Source of the DNA: Salinispora vitiensis
GTDB taxonomy: Bacteria; Actinomycetota; Actinomycetes; Mycobacteriales; Micromonosporaceae
NCBI RefSeq assembly: GCF_000378825.1
Contig: NZ_KB900388.1
Coordinates: 2,425,818 to 2,489,817 of the forward strand
Length of the DNA stretch: 64,000 bases
Reading direction: 5' to 3'
This document shows, piece by piece, positions 56,294 to 64,000 of this stretch. The notes under the pieces are model-generated. The model did no database searches and was not told the origin of the DNA. It saw nothing but the letters and a program-made list of their open reading frames with translations. Within the stretch, counting starts at the first letter, position 1; each line of letters starts with the position of its first letter. The position numbers and the translations under genes are program-made.

Positions 56294-59200
56294 TTACTCC
56301 GCTGGCGGAAGCGGCGAGGTACGGCTTCTGGGCAGTCGCAGCACCTCGAACTGGTCAGTTCCCTCAACCAGCGCCGGCGAGGGTGTCGGTTGGTCGGACA
56401 CCTCGCCGGCGGTGCCGGTGTCGGCGCCACCGCCCGAACCCGCCGACTCCGCCGCACCGGGACCGCCGACCGCGGCGGAGGCCGCACCGGGCCCGGTGGC
56501 CGCCGGCTCGGCTGAGGCGGGCGTGCCGACCGCGGCATCCGCCCCGGCCCGCGGCCCCCGCCGACCGGCCCGCCAGTCCCGGATCGACTCCTTGGCGTGC
56601 TCCACCATCACGTACAGGGTCGGAACCAGCACCAGGGTGAGCAAGGTCGAGCTGAGCAGACCACCGATCACCACGATCGCCAGGGGCTCCGAGATGAAGC
56701 CGCCCTCGCCGGTGAGGCCGAGGGCCATCGGCAGCAGCGCGAAGATGGTCGCGACCGCGGTCATCAGAATCGGGCGCAGCCGCCGCCGGCCGCCCTCGAC
56801 AACCGCCTCCCGGGCCCCCAGGCCCTGCGCCCGGTACTGGTTGACCAGGTCGAGCAGGACGATCGCGTTGGTCACCACGATGCCGACCAGCATGAGAACA
56901 CCGATCAACGCCGGCACGCCCAGGGGGGTGCCGGTAGCCAGTAGCAGCCCGATCGCGCCGGTCGCCGCGAACGGCACGGAGACCAGCAGGATCAGCGCCT
57001 GAGTCAGGCTACGGAACGTCACAACCATGATCAGGAAGACGATCGCGATCGCGGCGAGCACCGCCAGCCCCAGATCGGCGAAGGCTTCCTCCTGGTCCGC
57101 GCTGACGCCACCGATGACGAAGGTGGCCCCGGGGACGTCGATCGCGTCCAGCCGTTCCTGCAGCTCCTGGCTGGTCGCGCCGAGGTCGGAGCCGGTGGCC
57201 GTGCCGGTCACCGAGACGCTGCGCTCACCGTCGATCCGGGTGATCTGCTGGGGGCCGAGAACCTCACTGACCTCAGCGATGGCGCCCAGCGGGACCGCGC
57301 CGACCGGCAGCGCCCGCAACTCCTCGGGCGACAGCGGCGGTTGGCCGGTCTGCAGGACCACGTCCCGCTGCTGGCCCTCGATCGTCAGCTGCCCCAGCGG
57401 GGCGCCCCGGAATGCCTGCGCGACGAGCTGCCCGACACCCGCCTCGGTGAGCCCGGCCGCCGCGGCCTTCGCCCGATCAACCTTGACCTCGATCTGCCCG
57501 ACCTGGGTCGCCACGCTGGTGGTCACGTCCTCGACGCCGGGCAGCCCCGTCATCGCCGCCAACGCCTCGTCAATGGCCTGGGAACGGATCGCCGGATCGG
57601 CGGCCTGCACGACCACCTCGAGCTGATTCCCGGCGGCTCCACCCTGCCCGGCCCCGAACCGGAACTCACCCGCCTCGGCACCGAACTCATCGAACTTCTC
57701 GCGCAGGACAGCACGCGTCTGCTCGGCGTCGGTATCCGTGAGGGTGAGCGACCAGGTCGCCACGCTGTTGCCACCGGCACCGGCCCACGGGTTACCCCCC
57801 GCACCGGCCGTGACCTGATAGGTCTCGATGCCCTCGGTCCCGGCCAGGACCTCCTCCACCTGTCGGGCCGCCGCATCCGTGCCCGCCAGCCCGGTGCCCG
57901 CCGGCAGTTCCTGGGTGATGGTCATCGTGTCCTGGCCGGAGTCGTCGAGGAAGTTCGTCTCCAGCTGGCGGGAGAGGCCGAACGTGCCGAAGAGGACCAG
58001 GACGCCGAGGCCGAGGGTGATCCACCGGGTCGACCGTGCTCGGGTGGCGAAGCCGATGACCGGCAGGTACGCGCGCTGCAGCGGGTTACGCAGCTCCTTC
58101 TCCTCCGCGGCCTGACGCACCGCCGCCTCGCCCGCCGTCTGACCGGCCGGCTGGAGGAACCAGTACGCCAGCACCGGAATGAGGGTCAGTGACACCAGCA
58201 GCGAGGCGAGCAGTGCCACCGTGACGGTGATCGCGAATGGCGCGAAGAGCTGCCCGATGAATCCACCGACCAGTGCGATCGGGGCGAAGACGGCGACCGT
58301 GGTGAGGGTGGAGGCGGTCACCGCCCCGGCCACCTCCCGGACCGCGGTACGGATGGCCTCCTGCTTGGACTCGCCGTACTCGAGATGCCGTTTGATGTTC
58401 TCCAGCACCACGATCGAGTCGTCGACGACGCGGCCGACGGCGATGGTCAACGCGCCGAGGGTGAGCAGGTTGAGCGAGTAGTCGCCGATCCAGAGCGCGA
58501 TCAGCGCGACCACCACCGACAACGGGATCGAGACCGCGGTAACGACGGTGGAGCGCACCGAGAACAGGAAGACCAGGATCACCAGGGCGGCCATCACGAG
58601 GCCGATCAGCCCCTTGGTGGCGAGACCCTTGATCGACTTTTCGACGAAGGGGGCCTGGTCGAAGACGACGGTCAGCTCGGCGCCGGAGGCGGTGCGCAGC
58701 TCCGCGAGCCGGTCCCGGATCTCCTGGGAGATCTCCACCGCGTTCCCGTCCGGCGTCGCGGTCACGGCGATGCCCAGGCTGTCTTGGCCGTTGGTACGCG
58801 TGATCGCGGTGACCGGCGTGGGCTGCTCCTCGACCGTCGCCACGTCGCCGAGGCGCACCGGGTCGGCCGGCGCCACGGTGAGGATGATGTCGCGCAGCTC
58901 GTCGAGGGTGCCCAGCGGGGTGCCGACCTGCACCGGGAGCGTTCGTTGACCGTCGACAACCGCGCCGGCCGGGATAGCGACGCCGTTGGCCTGCAGCGCC
59001 CGGGCGAAGGCGTCGGGCCGAATGCCGGCCTGCGTGAGCTTCGCCACATCCGTGGTAATCGCCAGCACCTCGTCGGGGGTGCCCGTCAGGTCGACCGTAC
59101 GCACACCCTCGATCGCGGCCAGTTCCGGCAGGACCGTACTGCGCAGCTGCTCGCCGAGCGCACGCTGGTCCGCCCCACCGGAGGCGGCGAGCACCACCGC

Positions 59201-59608
59201 CGGCAGGTCATCCGTGCCGCCGGCGATGACCTGCGGCTCAACCCCGTCCGGCAGCCCGGGAACCCGGTTGACCGCGCCCTGCAGCTGGTTGACCGCATCG
59301 TCCACATCGGTACCGAACTCGTACTCGACCTGGATGGTCGCCGACCCCTCGCGGGAGGTCGAGGTGATCTTCTCCAGCCCGGTGACGCCCTGGAGGCTGT
59401 TCTCAATGGGCACGGTTACCTGCGACTCAACAGCCTCCGGACCGGCGCCGGGATGGGCCGCCACGATGAAGGCGGCCGGGAACTCCATCGACGGTAGGAG
59501 TTGCTGCTTCAGCGACGGTACGGCGAACGCTCCGAACACCGTGGCGACCACCGCGACAAGGGCAATCAGCCCTCGATTGGCAAGACTGAATCTGGCGAGC
59601 AGCGACAT
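56294..59608 (-). CDS. RND-family efflux transporter (AcrB/SwrC-like)
   Basis: 1104 residues with 12 predicted helices: one at the N-terminus, five after the first large extracytoplasmic loop (about residues 335-500), one near 535, and five near the C-terminus (about 870-1030). The proton-relay Asp pair is in VGRVVDDSIVVLEN. Similar to SwrC of Bacillus, the HAE-type RND found in Gram-positives. No adaptor or outer-membrane partner is encoded nearby, as expected for a monoderm. The last about 85 residues are an Ala/Gly/Pro-rich cytoplasmic tail. Substrate unknown. Confidence 0.92.
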   Translation of the reverse strand: MSLLARFSLANRGLIALVAVVATVFGAFAVPSLKQQLLPSMEFPAAFIVAAHPGAGPEAVESQVTVPIENSLQGVTGLEKITSTSREGSATIQVEYEFGTDVDDAVNQLQGAVNRVPGLPDGVEPQVIAGGTDDLPAVVLAASGGADQRALGEQLRSTVLPELAAIEGVRTVDLTGTPDEVLAITTDVAKLTQAGIRPDAFARALQANGVAIPAGAVVDGQRTLPVQVGTPLGTLDELRDIILTVAPADPVRLGDVATVEEQPTPVTAITRTNGQDSLGIAVTATPDGNAVEISQEIRDRLAELRTASGAELTVVFDQAPFVEKSIKGLATKGLIGLVMAALVILVFLFSVRSTVVTAVSIPLSVVVALIALWIGDYSLNLLTLGALTIAVGRVVDDSIVVLENIKRHLEYGESKQEAIRTAVREVAGAVTASTLTTVAVFAPIALVGGFIGQLFAPFAITVTVALLASLLVSLTLIPVLAYWFLQPAGQTAGEAAVRQAAEEKELRNPLQRAYLPVIGFATRARSTRWITLGLGVLVLFGTFGLSRQLETNFLDDSGQDTMTITQELPAGTGLAGTDAAARQVEEVLAGTEGIETYQVTAGAGGNPWAGAGGNSVATWSLTLTDTDAEQTRAVLREKFDEFGAEAGEFRFGAGQGGAAGNQLEVVVQAADPAIRSQAIDEALAAMTGLPGVEDVTTSVATQVGQIEVKVDRAKAAAAGLTEAGVGQLVAQAFRGAPLGQLTIEGQQRDVVLQTGQPPLSPEELRALPVGAVPLGAIAEVSEVLGPQQITRIDGERSVSVTGTATGSDLGATSQELQERLDAIDVPGATFVIGGVSADQEEAFADLGLAVLAAIAIVFLIMVVTFRSLTQALILLVSVPFAATGAIGLLLATGTPLGVPALIGVLMLVGIVVTNAIVLLDLVNQYRAQGLGAREAVVEGGRRRLRPILMTAVATIFALLPMALGLTGEGGFISEPLAIVVIGGLLSSTLLTLVLVPTLYVMVEHAKESIRDWRAGRRGPRAGADAAVGTPASAEPAATGPGAASAAVGGPGAAESAGSGGGADTGTAGEVSDQPTPSPALVEGTDQFEVLRLPRSRTSPLPPAE

Positions 59609-59729
59609 CGGCTGGGCTCACTCCTGATGCGGGAATTGGGTGCGGGTGAGTCGAGTGTCCCGTACTGGTCCGGCACCGGCGCGACGGGGTTCACCCGTTG
59701 CGGCCCGCGAGTTCAATCAGCAACGCCCG

Positions 59730-59762
59730 CGGGTTCGTTCGCCGGCACCGCGAACGAGCCCG
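59730..59762 (-). terminator. Terminator after thrC
   Basis: 13-bp inverted repeat with one G-U pair (59730-59742 with 59750-59762), 7-nt loop, 9 nt past the thrC stop. It would end the lysA-hom-thrC transcript before the RND gene. Confidence 0.72.
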
Positions 59763-59771
59763 TCGCGGCCT

Positions 59772-60821
59772 TCAGGCCAGATCGAGCGAACGGGCCGCGG
59801 CCAGCGGATCATTGGCGATGGTCATCGGCGCGGGGGCGGTCGATATCGCCCACTCCGGGTCTTTCAGGCCATGACCGGTGACCGTGCAGACGATCGTGGA
59901 ACCCGGCGGCACCGTACCCGCGGCGGCCTGCTGGAGCAGCCCCGCGACACTCGCGGCGCTGCCCAGCTCGACGAAGACCCCGACATCGCGAGCGAGCAGC
60001 CGGTACGCGGTCAGGATCTCCCGGTCGGTGACCGCGGCGATCAGACCGCCCGAGGCGTCCCGGGCATCCAGCGCTCTCGGCCAGCTCGCCGGATTGCCGA
60101 TCCGGATCGCGGTGGCGATCGTGGCGGGTTCGCGCACCGCCTGCCCGGTGACGATCGGCGCCGCACCAGCGGCCTGGAAGCCGTACAGCTTCGGGGTCCG
60201 GGTGATATTTCCGGCGGCCTGTTCCTCCGAGTAGCCGAGCCAGTAGGCGGAGATGTTCCCGGCGTTGCCGACCGGCATGCAGTGAATGTCCGGTGCCGCG
60301 CCAAGCGCCTCGACGATCTCGAAGGCGGCGGTCTTCTGGCCGTGTAGCCGGTCGATGTTCACCGAGTTCACCAGCGCGACCGGGTAGTCCTGAGCGAGCT
60401 TGGCGGCCAACGACAGGCAGTCGTCGAAGTTGCCACTGACCTGGAGCAGCCGGGCACCGTGCACCAACGCCTGGGCGAGCTTGCCCAGCGCGATCTTTCC
60501 CTGTGGCACCAGCACCGCGCAGGTCAGGCCAGCTCGCGCCGCGTAGGCCGCGGCCGATGCGCTGGTGTTACCGGTCGAGGCGCAGATGATCACCTTGTTG
60601 TCGGCCTCGACCGCTTTGGAGACCGCGACGGTCATTCCCCGGTCCTTGAAGGAGCCGGTCGGGTTGGCCCCCTCGACCTTCAGAAAGACCTCGCACCCGG
60701 TCCGCGCCGACAGCACCGGCGCCGGCAGCAGTGGGGTGTTCCCCTCGTGCAGGGTGACGACCGGGGTGGTCGCCGTGACCGGCAGCCGCTCTCGGTACGC
60801 GTCGATAAGACCCCGCCACAT
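59772..60821 (-). CDS. thrC: Threonine synthase
   Basis: PLP enzyme, O-phosphohomoserine to threonine. 349 residues, the short class. PLP lysine in [11 protein letters not shown] (about 60), phosphate loop [12 protein letters not shown] (about 188). ATG 60821 has GGAGGAGAC close upstream. It starts 29 bp after hom, in the same operon. Confidence 0.96.
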   Translation of the reverse strand: MWRGLIDAYRERLPVTATTPVVTLHEGNTPLLPAPVLSARTGCEVFLKVEGANPTGSFKDRGMTVAVSKAVEADNKVIICASTGNTSASAAAYAARAGLTCAVLVPQGKIALGKLAQALVHGARLLQVSGNFDDCLSLAAKLAQDYPVALVNSVNIDRLHGQKTAAFEIVEALGAAPDIHCMPVGNAGNISAYWLGYSEEQAAGNITRTPKLYGFQAAGAAPIVTGQAVREPATIATAIRIGNPASWPRALDARDASGGLIAAVTDREILTAYRLLARDVGVFVELGSAASVAGLLQQAAAGTVPPGSTIVCTVTGHGLKDPEWAISTAPAPMTIANDPLAAARSLDLA

Positions 60822-60850
60822 GTCGTCTCCTCCGCCTCCACCCGACTGAG

Positions 60851-62176
60851 CTATGCGCTTCCCTCGACCCGCAGCACGCTGGCCACCGACCGGACCGCGT
60901 CCAGCCCGCGCAACGCCTGGACCGTCGCGGCGAGTGCGGCGTCCGGCGCGACATGGGTGACGATGACTAGGTCGGCATCCTCGTCCCGGCCGGCCACGCC
61001 GCTGCCCGCGGCGCCCTGCCGAACGGTTGCGATCGATACACCGTGCTCCGCGAACACGCCCGCCACCGCCGCCAACACGCCGGGGCGGTCGGTCACGTCG
61101 AGGCTGATGTGGTACCGGGTGAGCGCCTCCCCCATCGGCCGCACCGGCAGGTCGGCGTAGGCGGACTCACTGGCCGCCCGGACCCCGGCGAGCCGGTTAC
61201 GGGAGACCGCCACCACGTCGCCGAGCACCGCGCTGGCGGTCGGCGCCCCACCCGCACCCGGCCCGTAGAACATCAGCTGCCCCGCCGCCTCGGCCTCCAC
61301 GAACACCGCGTTGAAGGCGTCCCCCACGCTGGCGAGGGGATGGGAGAGCGGAATCATCGCCGGATGCACCCGTACGCTGACGGTCTCCCGGCCATCCGCC
61401 GCGGTGCCCCGGGCCGCGATGCAGAGCAGCTTGATGGTGCAGCCCATCGCCTTGGCACTGGCGACATCGGCGGCGGTGACCTCGGTGATGCCCTCCCGGT
61501 GCACATCCGCCGCACCGACCCGGGTGTGGAATGCCAGTGAGGCGAGGATCGCCGCCTTGGCCGCCGCGTCGAAGCCCTCCACGTCGGCCGTCGGGTCAGC
61601 CTCGGCGTACCCCAGATCGGTCGCCTCGGCCAACGCCTCGGCGAAGCCAGCGCCGGTGGTGTCCATGGCGGAGAGGATGAAGTTGGTGGTGCCGTTGACG
61701 ATGCCGGTCACCTGGGTGACCCGGTCCCCGTGCAGCGACTCCCGCAGCGGGCGCAGCAGCGGAATCGCACCGGCCACCGCCGCCTCGTAGTAGAGGTCGC
61801 CCCCGCCCTGCGCCGCCGCGTCGTGCAGCGCCCCGCCGTCCTCGGCGAGCAGCGCCTTGTTCGCGGTTACCACGCTCTTACCCGCCCGCAGCGCCTCCAC
61901 CAGCCAACTCCGGGCCGGTTCGATGCCGCCGACGCACTCGACCACCACGTCGATGTCGTCCCGTTTGACCAGGTCGAACGGGTCAGCGGTGAAGACGGCC
62001 GGGTCGACCGGCAGCTCCCCCCGGTCCCGGCCGATCCGCCGTACGGCGATGCCGGCGATCTCCAGCCGGGCGCCGATCCGGGCGGCGAGATCGGCGGACT
62101 GCGAGTGCAGCAGCCGAACCACCTCGCTGCCGACCGTGCCACAGCCGAGCAGCGCCACGCGCACAGGTGATGTCAT
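60851..62176 (-). CDS. hom: Homoserine dehydrogenase with ACT domain
   Basis: Reduces aspartate semialdehyde to homoserine. 441 residues: Rossmann motif [11 protein letters not shown] at the start, catalytic region with [12 protein letters not shown] and [22 protein letters not shown]-terminal ACT domain (about 355-435) for threonine feedback. ATG 62176 overlaps the lysA stop as ATGA, so the two are translationally coupled. Confidence 0.97.
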   Translation of the reverse strand: MTSPVRVALLGCGTVGSEVVRLLHSQSADLAARIGARLEIAGIAVRRIGRDRGELPVDPAVFTADPFDLVKRDDIDVVVECVGGIEPARSWLVEALRAGKSVVTANKALLAEDGGALHDAAAQGGGDLYYEAAVAGAIPLLRPLRESLHGDRVTQVTGIVNGTTNFILSAMDTTGAGFAEALAEATDLGYAEADPTADVEGFDAAAKAAILASLAFHTRVGAADVHREGITEVTAADVASAKAMGCTIKLLCIAARGTAADGRETVSVRVHPAMIPLSHPLASVGDAFNAVFVEAEAAGQLMFYGPGAGGAPTASAVLGDVVAVSRNRLAGVRAASESAYADLPVRPMGEALTRYHISLDVTDRPGVLAAVAGVFAEHGVSIATVRQGAAGSGVAGRDEDADLVIVTHVAPDAALAATVQALRGLDAVRSVASVLRVEGSA

Positions 62177-63585
62177 CCCACATCCAAAGCGAGCAGGTCC
62201 TCTTCGGTCTCCCGGCGGACGATCAGGCGAGCCCGGCCGTCGCGCACCGCGACCACCGGGGGGCGCGGCACGTGGTTGTAGTTGCTGGCCATGCTCCGGC
62301 AGTACGCACCCGTGCCGGGCACGGCGACAAGATCTCCGGGCTGCACGTCCGCGGGCAGGAATTCATCCTTCACCACAATGTCCCCGGACTCACAGTGCTT
62401 TCCCACAACGCGGGCAAGCACCGGCTCGGCGGCGCTCGCCCGGGACGCCAGGGTCGCCGAGTACGACGCGTCGTAGAGCGCGGCCCGGATGTTGTCGCTC
62501 ATGCCGCCGTCAACACTCACATAGCAACGACGCCCATCCGTCGCGTCGCCACCGGTTCCGACCGGCACCGACTTGACCGTGCCCACCTCGTAGAGCGTGA
62601 ACATGGCCGGGCCGACGATCGCCCGGCCCGGCTCGATCGACAGGTGCGGCACCGCCAGCCGCTCGGCGGCACACTCCCCGTCAACGATCTTGCGTAGCCG
62701 CTTCGCCAAGTCGGCCGGCGTGGCCGGGTCGTCCTGCGAGGTGTACGCGATGCCGAACCCGCCGCCCAGGTCCAGCTCCGGCAACTGCACCCCCCGCGCG
62801 TCGCGGATCTGCGCCTGGAGCGCCAGCACCCGGCGGGCGGAGACCTCGAACCCGCTCGCATCGAAGATCTGCGACCCGATGTGCGAGTGCAGACCGCGCA
62901 GCTCCAGCACGTCCTCGTCGAGGATGCGCAGCGCGGCGGCGATCGCCGCACCGTCCGCCAGCGAGAAGCCGAACTTCTGGTCCTCGTGCGCGGTGGCGAT
63001 GAACTCGTGGGTGTGCGCCTCCACGCCGACGGTGACCCGCACCAGCACCCGCGGGCGGACGCCCCGCGCGCGGGCCAACGCGGTGAGCCGGTCGATCTCG
63101 TGGGATGAGTCGACGATGATCCGCCCCACCCCGACCTCCAGCGCCCGGCTCAACTCGGCGGTCGACTTGTTGTTGCCGTGGAAGCCGATCCGCTCCGCCG
63201 GCACCCCGGCCGCCAGCGCGGTAGCCAACTCGCCACCGCTGCACACGTCCAGGTACAGCCCCTCCTCGGCGACCATTCGGGCGACCGCCCGGCAGAGGAA
63301 CGCCTTGCCGGCGTAGTAGACATCCTCGGTCGGGAAAGCGGCACGGAATTCCCGGCAGCGGCTCCGCAGATCCTCCTCGTCCAGGAGATACACCGCGGTA
63401 CCGAACTCGGCCGCGAGCTCCCGCACCGAACAACCCGCGACGGCGAGCGCACCGTCCGCCGCCCGGCTGACGGTGCGCGGCCACAGCCCGGGCAGCAGGG
63501 CATTGACGTCCTGTGGGGCACGCAGCCACGCCGTCCCCTGGCTGCCGATCTCCCCATGCAGGGCACCGGCCTCGTGTGCACGCAT
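62173..63585 (-). CDS. lysA: Diaminopimelate decarboxylase
   Basis: Last step of lysine synthesis. 470 residues: PLP lysine in VYYAGKAF (about 93), HIGSQ (about 236), a GGGFG loop, substrate-site Cys in GKHCESGD (about 387) and Tyr in GTGAYCRSM. ATG 63585 has GGAG 8 nt upstream. Follows argS by 58 bp, probably one transcript argS-lysA-hom-thrC. Confidence 0.97.
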   Translation of the reverse strand: MRAHEAGALHGEIGSQGTAWLRAPQDVNALLPGLWPRTVSRAADGALAVAGCSVRELAAEFGTAVYLLDEEDLRSRCREFRAAFPTEDVYYAGKAFLCRAVARMVAEEGLYLDVCSGGELATALAAGVPAERIGFHGNNKSTAELSRALEVGVGRIIVDSSHEIDRLTALARARGVRPRVLVRVTVGVEAHTHEFIATAHEDQKFGFSLADGAAIAAALRILDEDVLELRGLHSHIGSQIFDASGFEVSARRVLALQAQIRDARGVQLPELDLGGGFGIAYTSQDDPATPADLAKRLRKIVDGECAAERLAVPHLSIEPGRAIVGPAMFTLYEVGTVKSVPVGTGGDATDGRRCYVSVDGGMSDNIRAALYDASYSATLASRASAAEPVLARVVGKHCESGDIVVKDEFLPADVQPGDLVAVPGTGAYCRSMASNYNHVPRPPVVAVRDGRARLIVRRETEEDLLALDVG

Positions 63586-63643
63586 TACTTAATCTCCGCT
63601 TCCCGACTGCGGGGCTCGCAAGCTCACTCCTCGCGCTCGCATG

Positions 63644-64000
63644 TCACATCCGCTCTGGGGCCGCGACGCCGAGCAGCCGCAGGCCGTTGGCGATGACCAC
63701 GCGGGTGGCGTCGTTGAGCCAGAGCCGGGCGCGGTGCAGGTCGGTGATCTCCTCGTCGCCCCGGGGGAGCACCCGGCAGTTGTCATAGAAGCGGTGGTAC
63801 GCCCCGGCCAGGTCCTCCAGGTACCGGGCGATCCGGTGCGGCTCCCGTAGCTCGGCGGCGGTGGCCACCACGGCCGGGAACTCGGCCAGCGCCTTCAACA
63901 GCTCGTTTTCCTTGTCATGGTCGAGCAGCTCGGGGTGGAAGTCCGCCGAGCCGCCCCGGGCCAGCCCGACCTCCGCGGCATTACGCCCGACATTCGCCGT
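63644..64000 (-). CDS. argS: Arginyl-tRNA synthetase, C-terminal part (partial)
   Basis: The frame is open to the window edge; 118 residues are visible. They form the anticodon-binding domain end: [20 protein letters not shown] followed by [21 protein letters not shown] and the terminal APERM, typical of ArgS. Catalytic domain lies outside the window. Confidence 0.95.
   Translation of the reverse strand, partial: TANVGRNAAEVGLARGGSADFHPELLDHDKENELLKALAEFPAVVATAAELREPHRIARYLEDLAGAYHRFYDNCRVLPRGDEEITDLHRARLWLNDATRVVIANGLRLLGVAAPERM

Overview
The window is about 70% GC chromosomal DNA with many GTG starts. It carries actinobacterial markers: NucS instead of MutS/MutL, FilP/Scy-type coiled-coil proteins, crotonyl-CoA carboxylase/reductase with ethylmalonyl-CoA mutase, an Asp-type MurA and DUF2550 beside the atp genes. 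I infer an actinomycete, most likely Micromonosporaceae (Micromonospora/Salinispora-like); the family is a judgement from gene content and protein flavour, not a search result. No tRNA, rRNA, CRISPR array, insertion sequence or prophage gene was seen.

Layout, left to right. 1-1.0 kb: end of a surface-protein gene and a sortase. 1.0-12.6 kb (minus strand): a giant NAD-glutamate dehydrogenase, an arginase-family enzyme, a thioredoxin/TPR protein, an isobutyryl-CoA-mutase-type large subunit, MeaB and acetyl-CoA acetyltransferase. 12.9-15.5 kb (plus): methylmalonyl-CoA epimerase and Ccr. 15.8-19.7 kb (plus): FilP-like and Scy-like polarity/cytoskeleton proteins. 19.9-25.7 kb: AI-2E-type permease, alpha/beta hydrolase, a small zinc protein, a tandemly duplicated 3-hydroxyacyl-CoA dehydrogenase and an aldehyde dehydrogenase. 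25.7-32.7 kb: NucS, ethylmalonyl-CoA mutase, an ABC exporter, 3-hydroxybutyryl-CoA dehydrogenase and MurA. 32.7-43.4 kb: PduO adenosyltransferase, DUF2550 protein and the atp operon. 43.5-49.7 kb: class A PBP, LMW phosphatase, TsaC, PrmC and a GGDEF protein. 49.8-64 kb: prfA, rpmE, rho, thrB, MFS, RND, thrC, hom, lysA and the end of argS.

Read right to left, argS-lysA-hom-thrC-thrB-rho-rpmE-prfA-prmC-tsaC-atpI-atpBEFHAGDC-DUF2550-pduO-murA-nucS-mce-thiolase-thioredoxin is the order I recall for Mycobacterium tuberculosis Rv1292-Rv1324. The window is thus an old actinobacterial backbone with insertions: RND+MFS inside the thr genes, GGDEF beside prfA, PBP and phosphatase where wecA sits in mycobacteria, an LCP ligase between atpD and atpC, and a block of acyl-CoA genes around murA, nucS and mce.

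The acyl-CoA genes form one theme: acetyl-CoA condensation, 3-hydroxybutyryl-CoA formation, reductive carboxylation of crotonyl-CoA, B12-dependent mutases with their chaperone and adenosyltransferase, and the epimerase. Four of these genes have a closely related 18-bp inverted repeat 30-50 bp before the start codon, which I read as the operator of an unidentified regulator. This is the most interesting signal I found.
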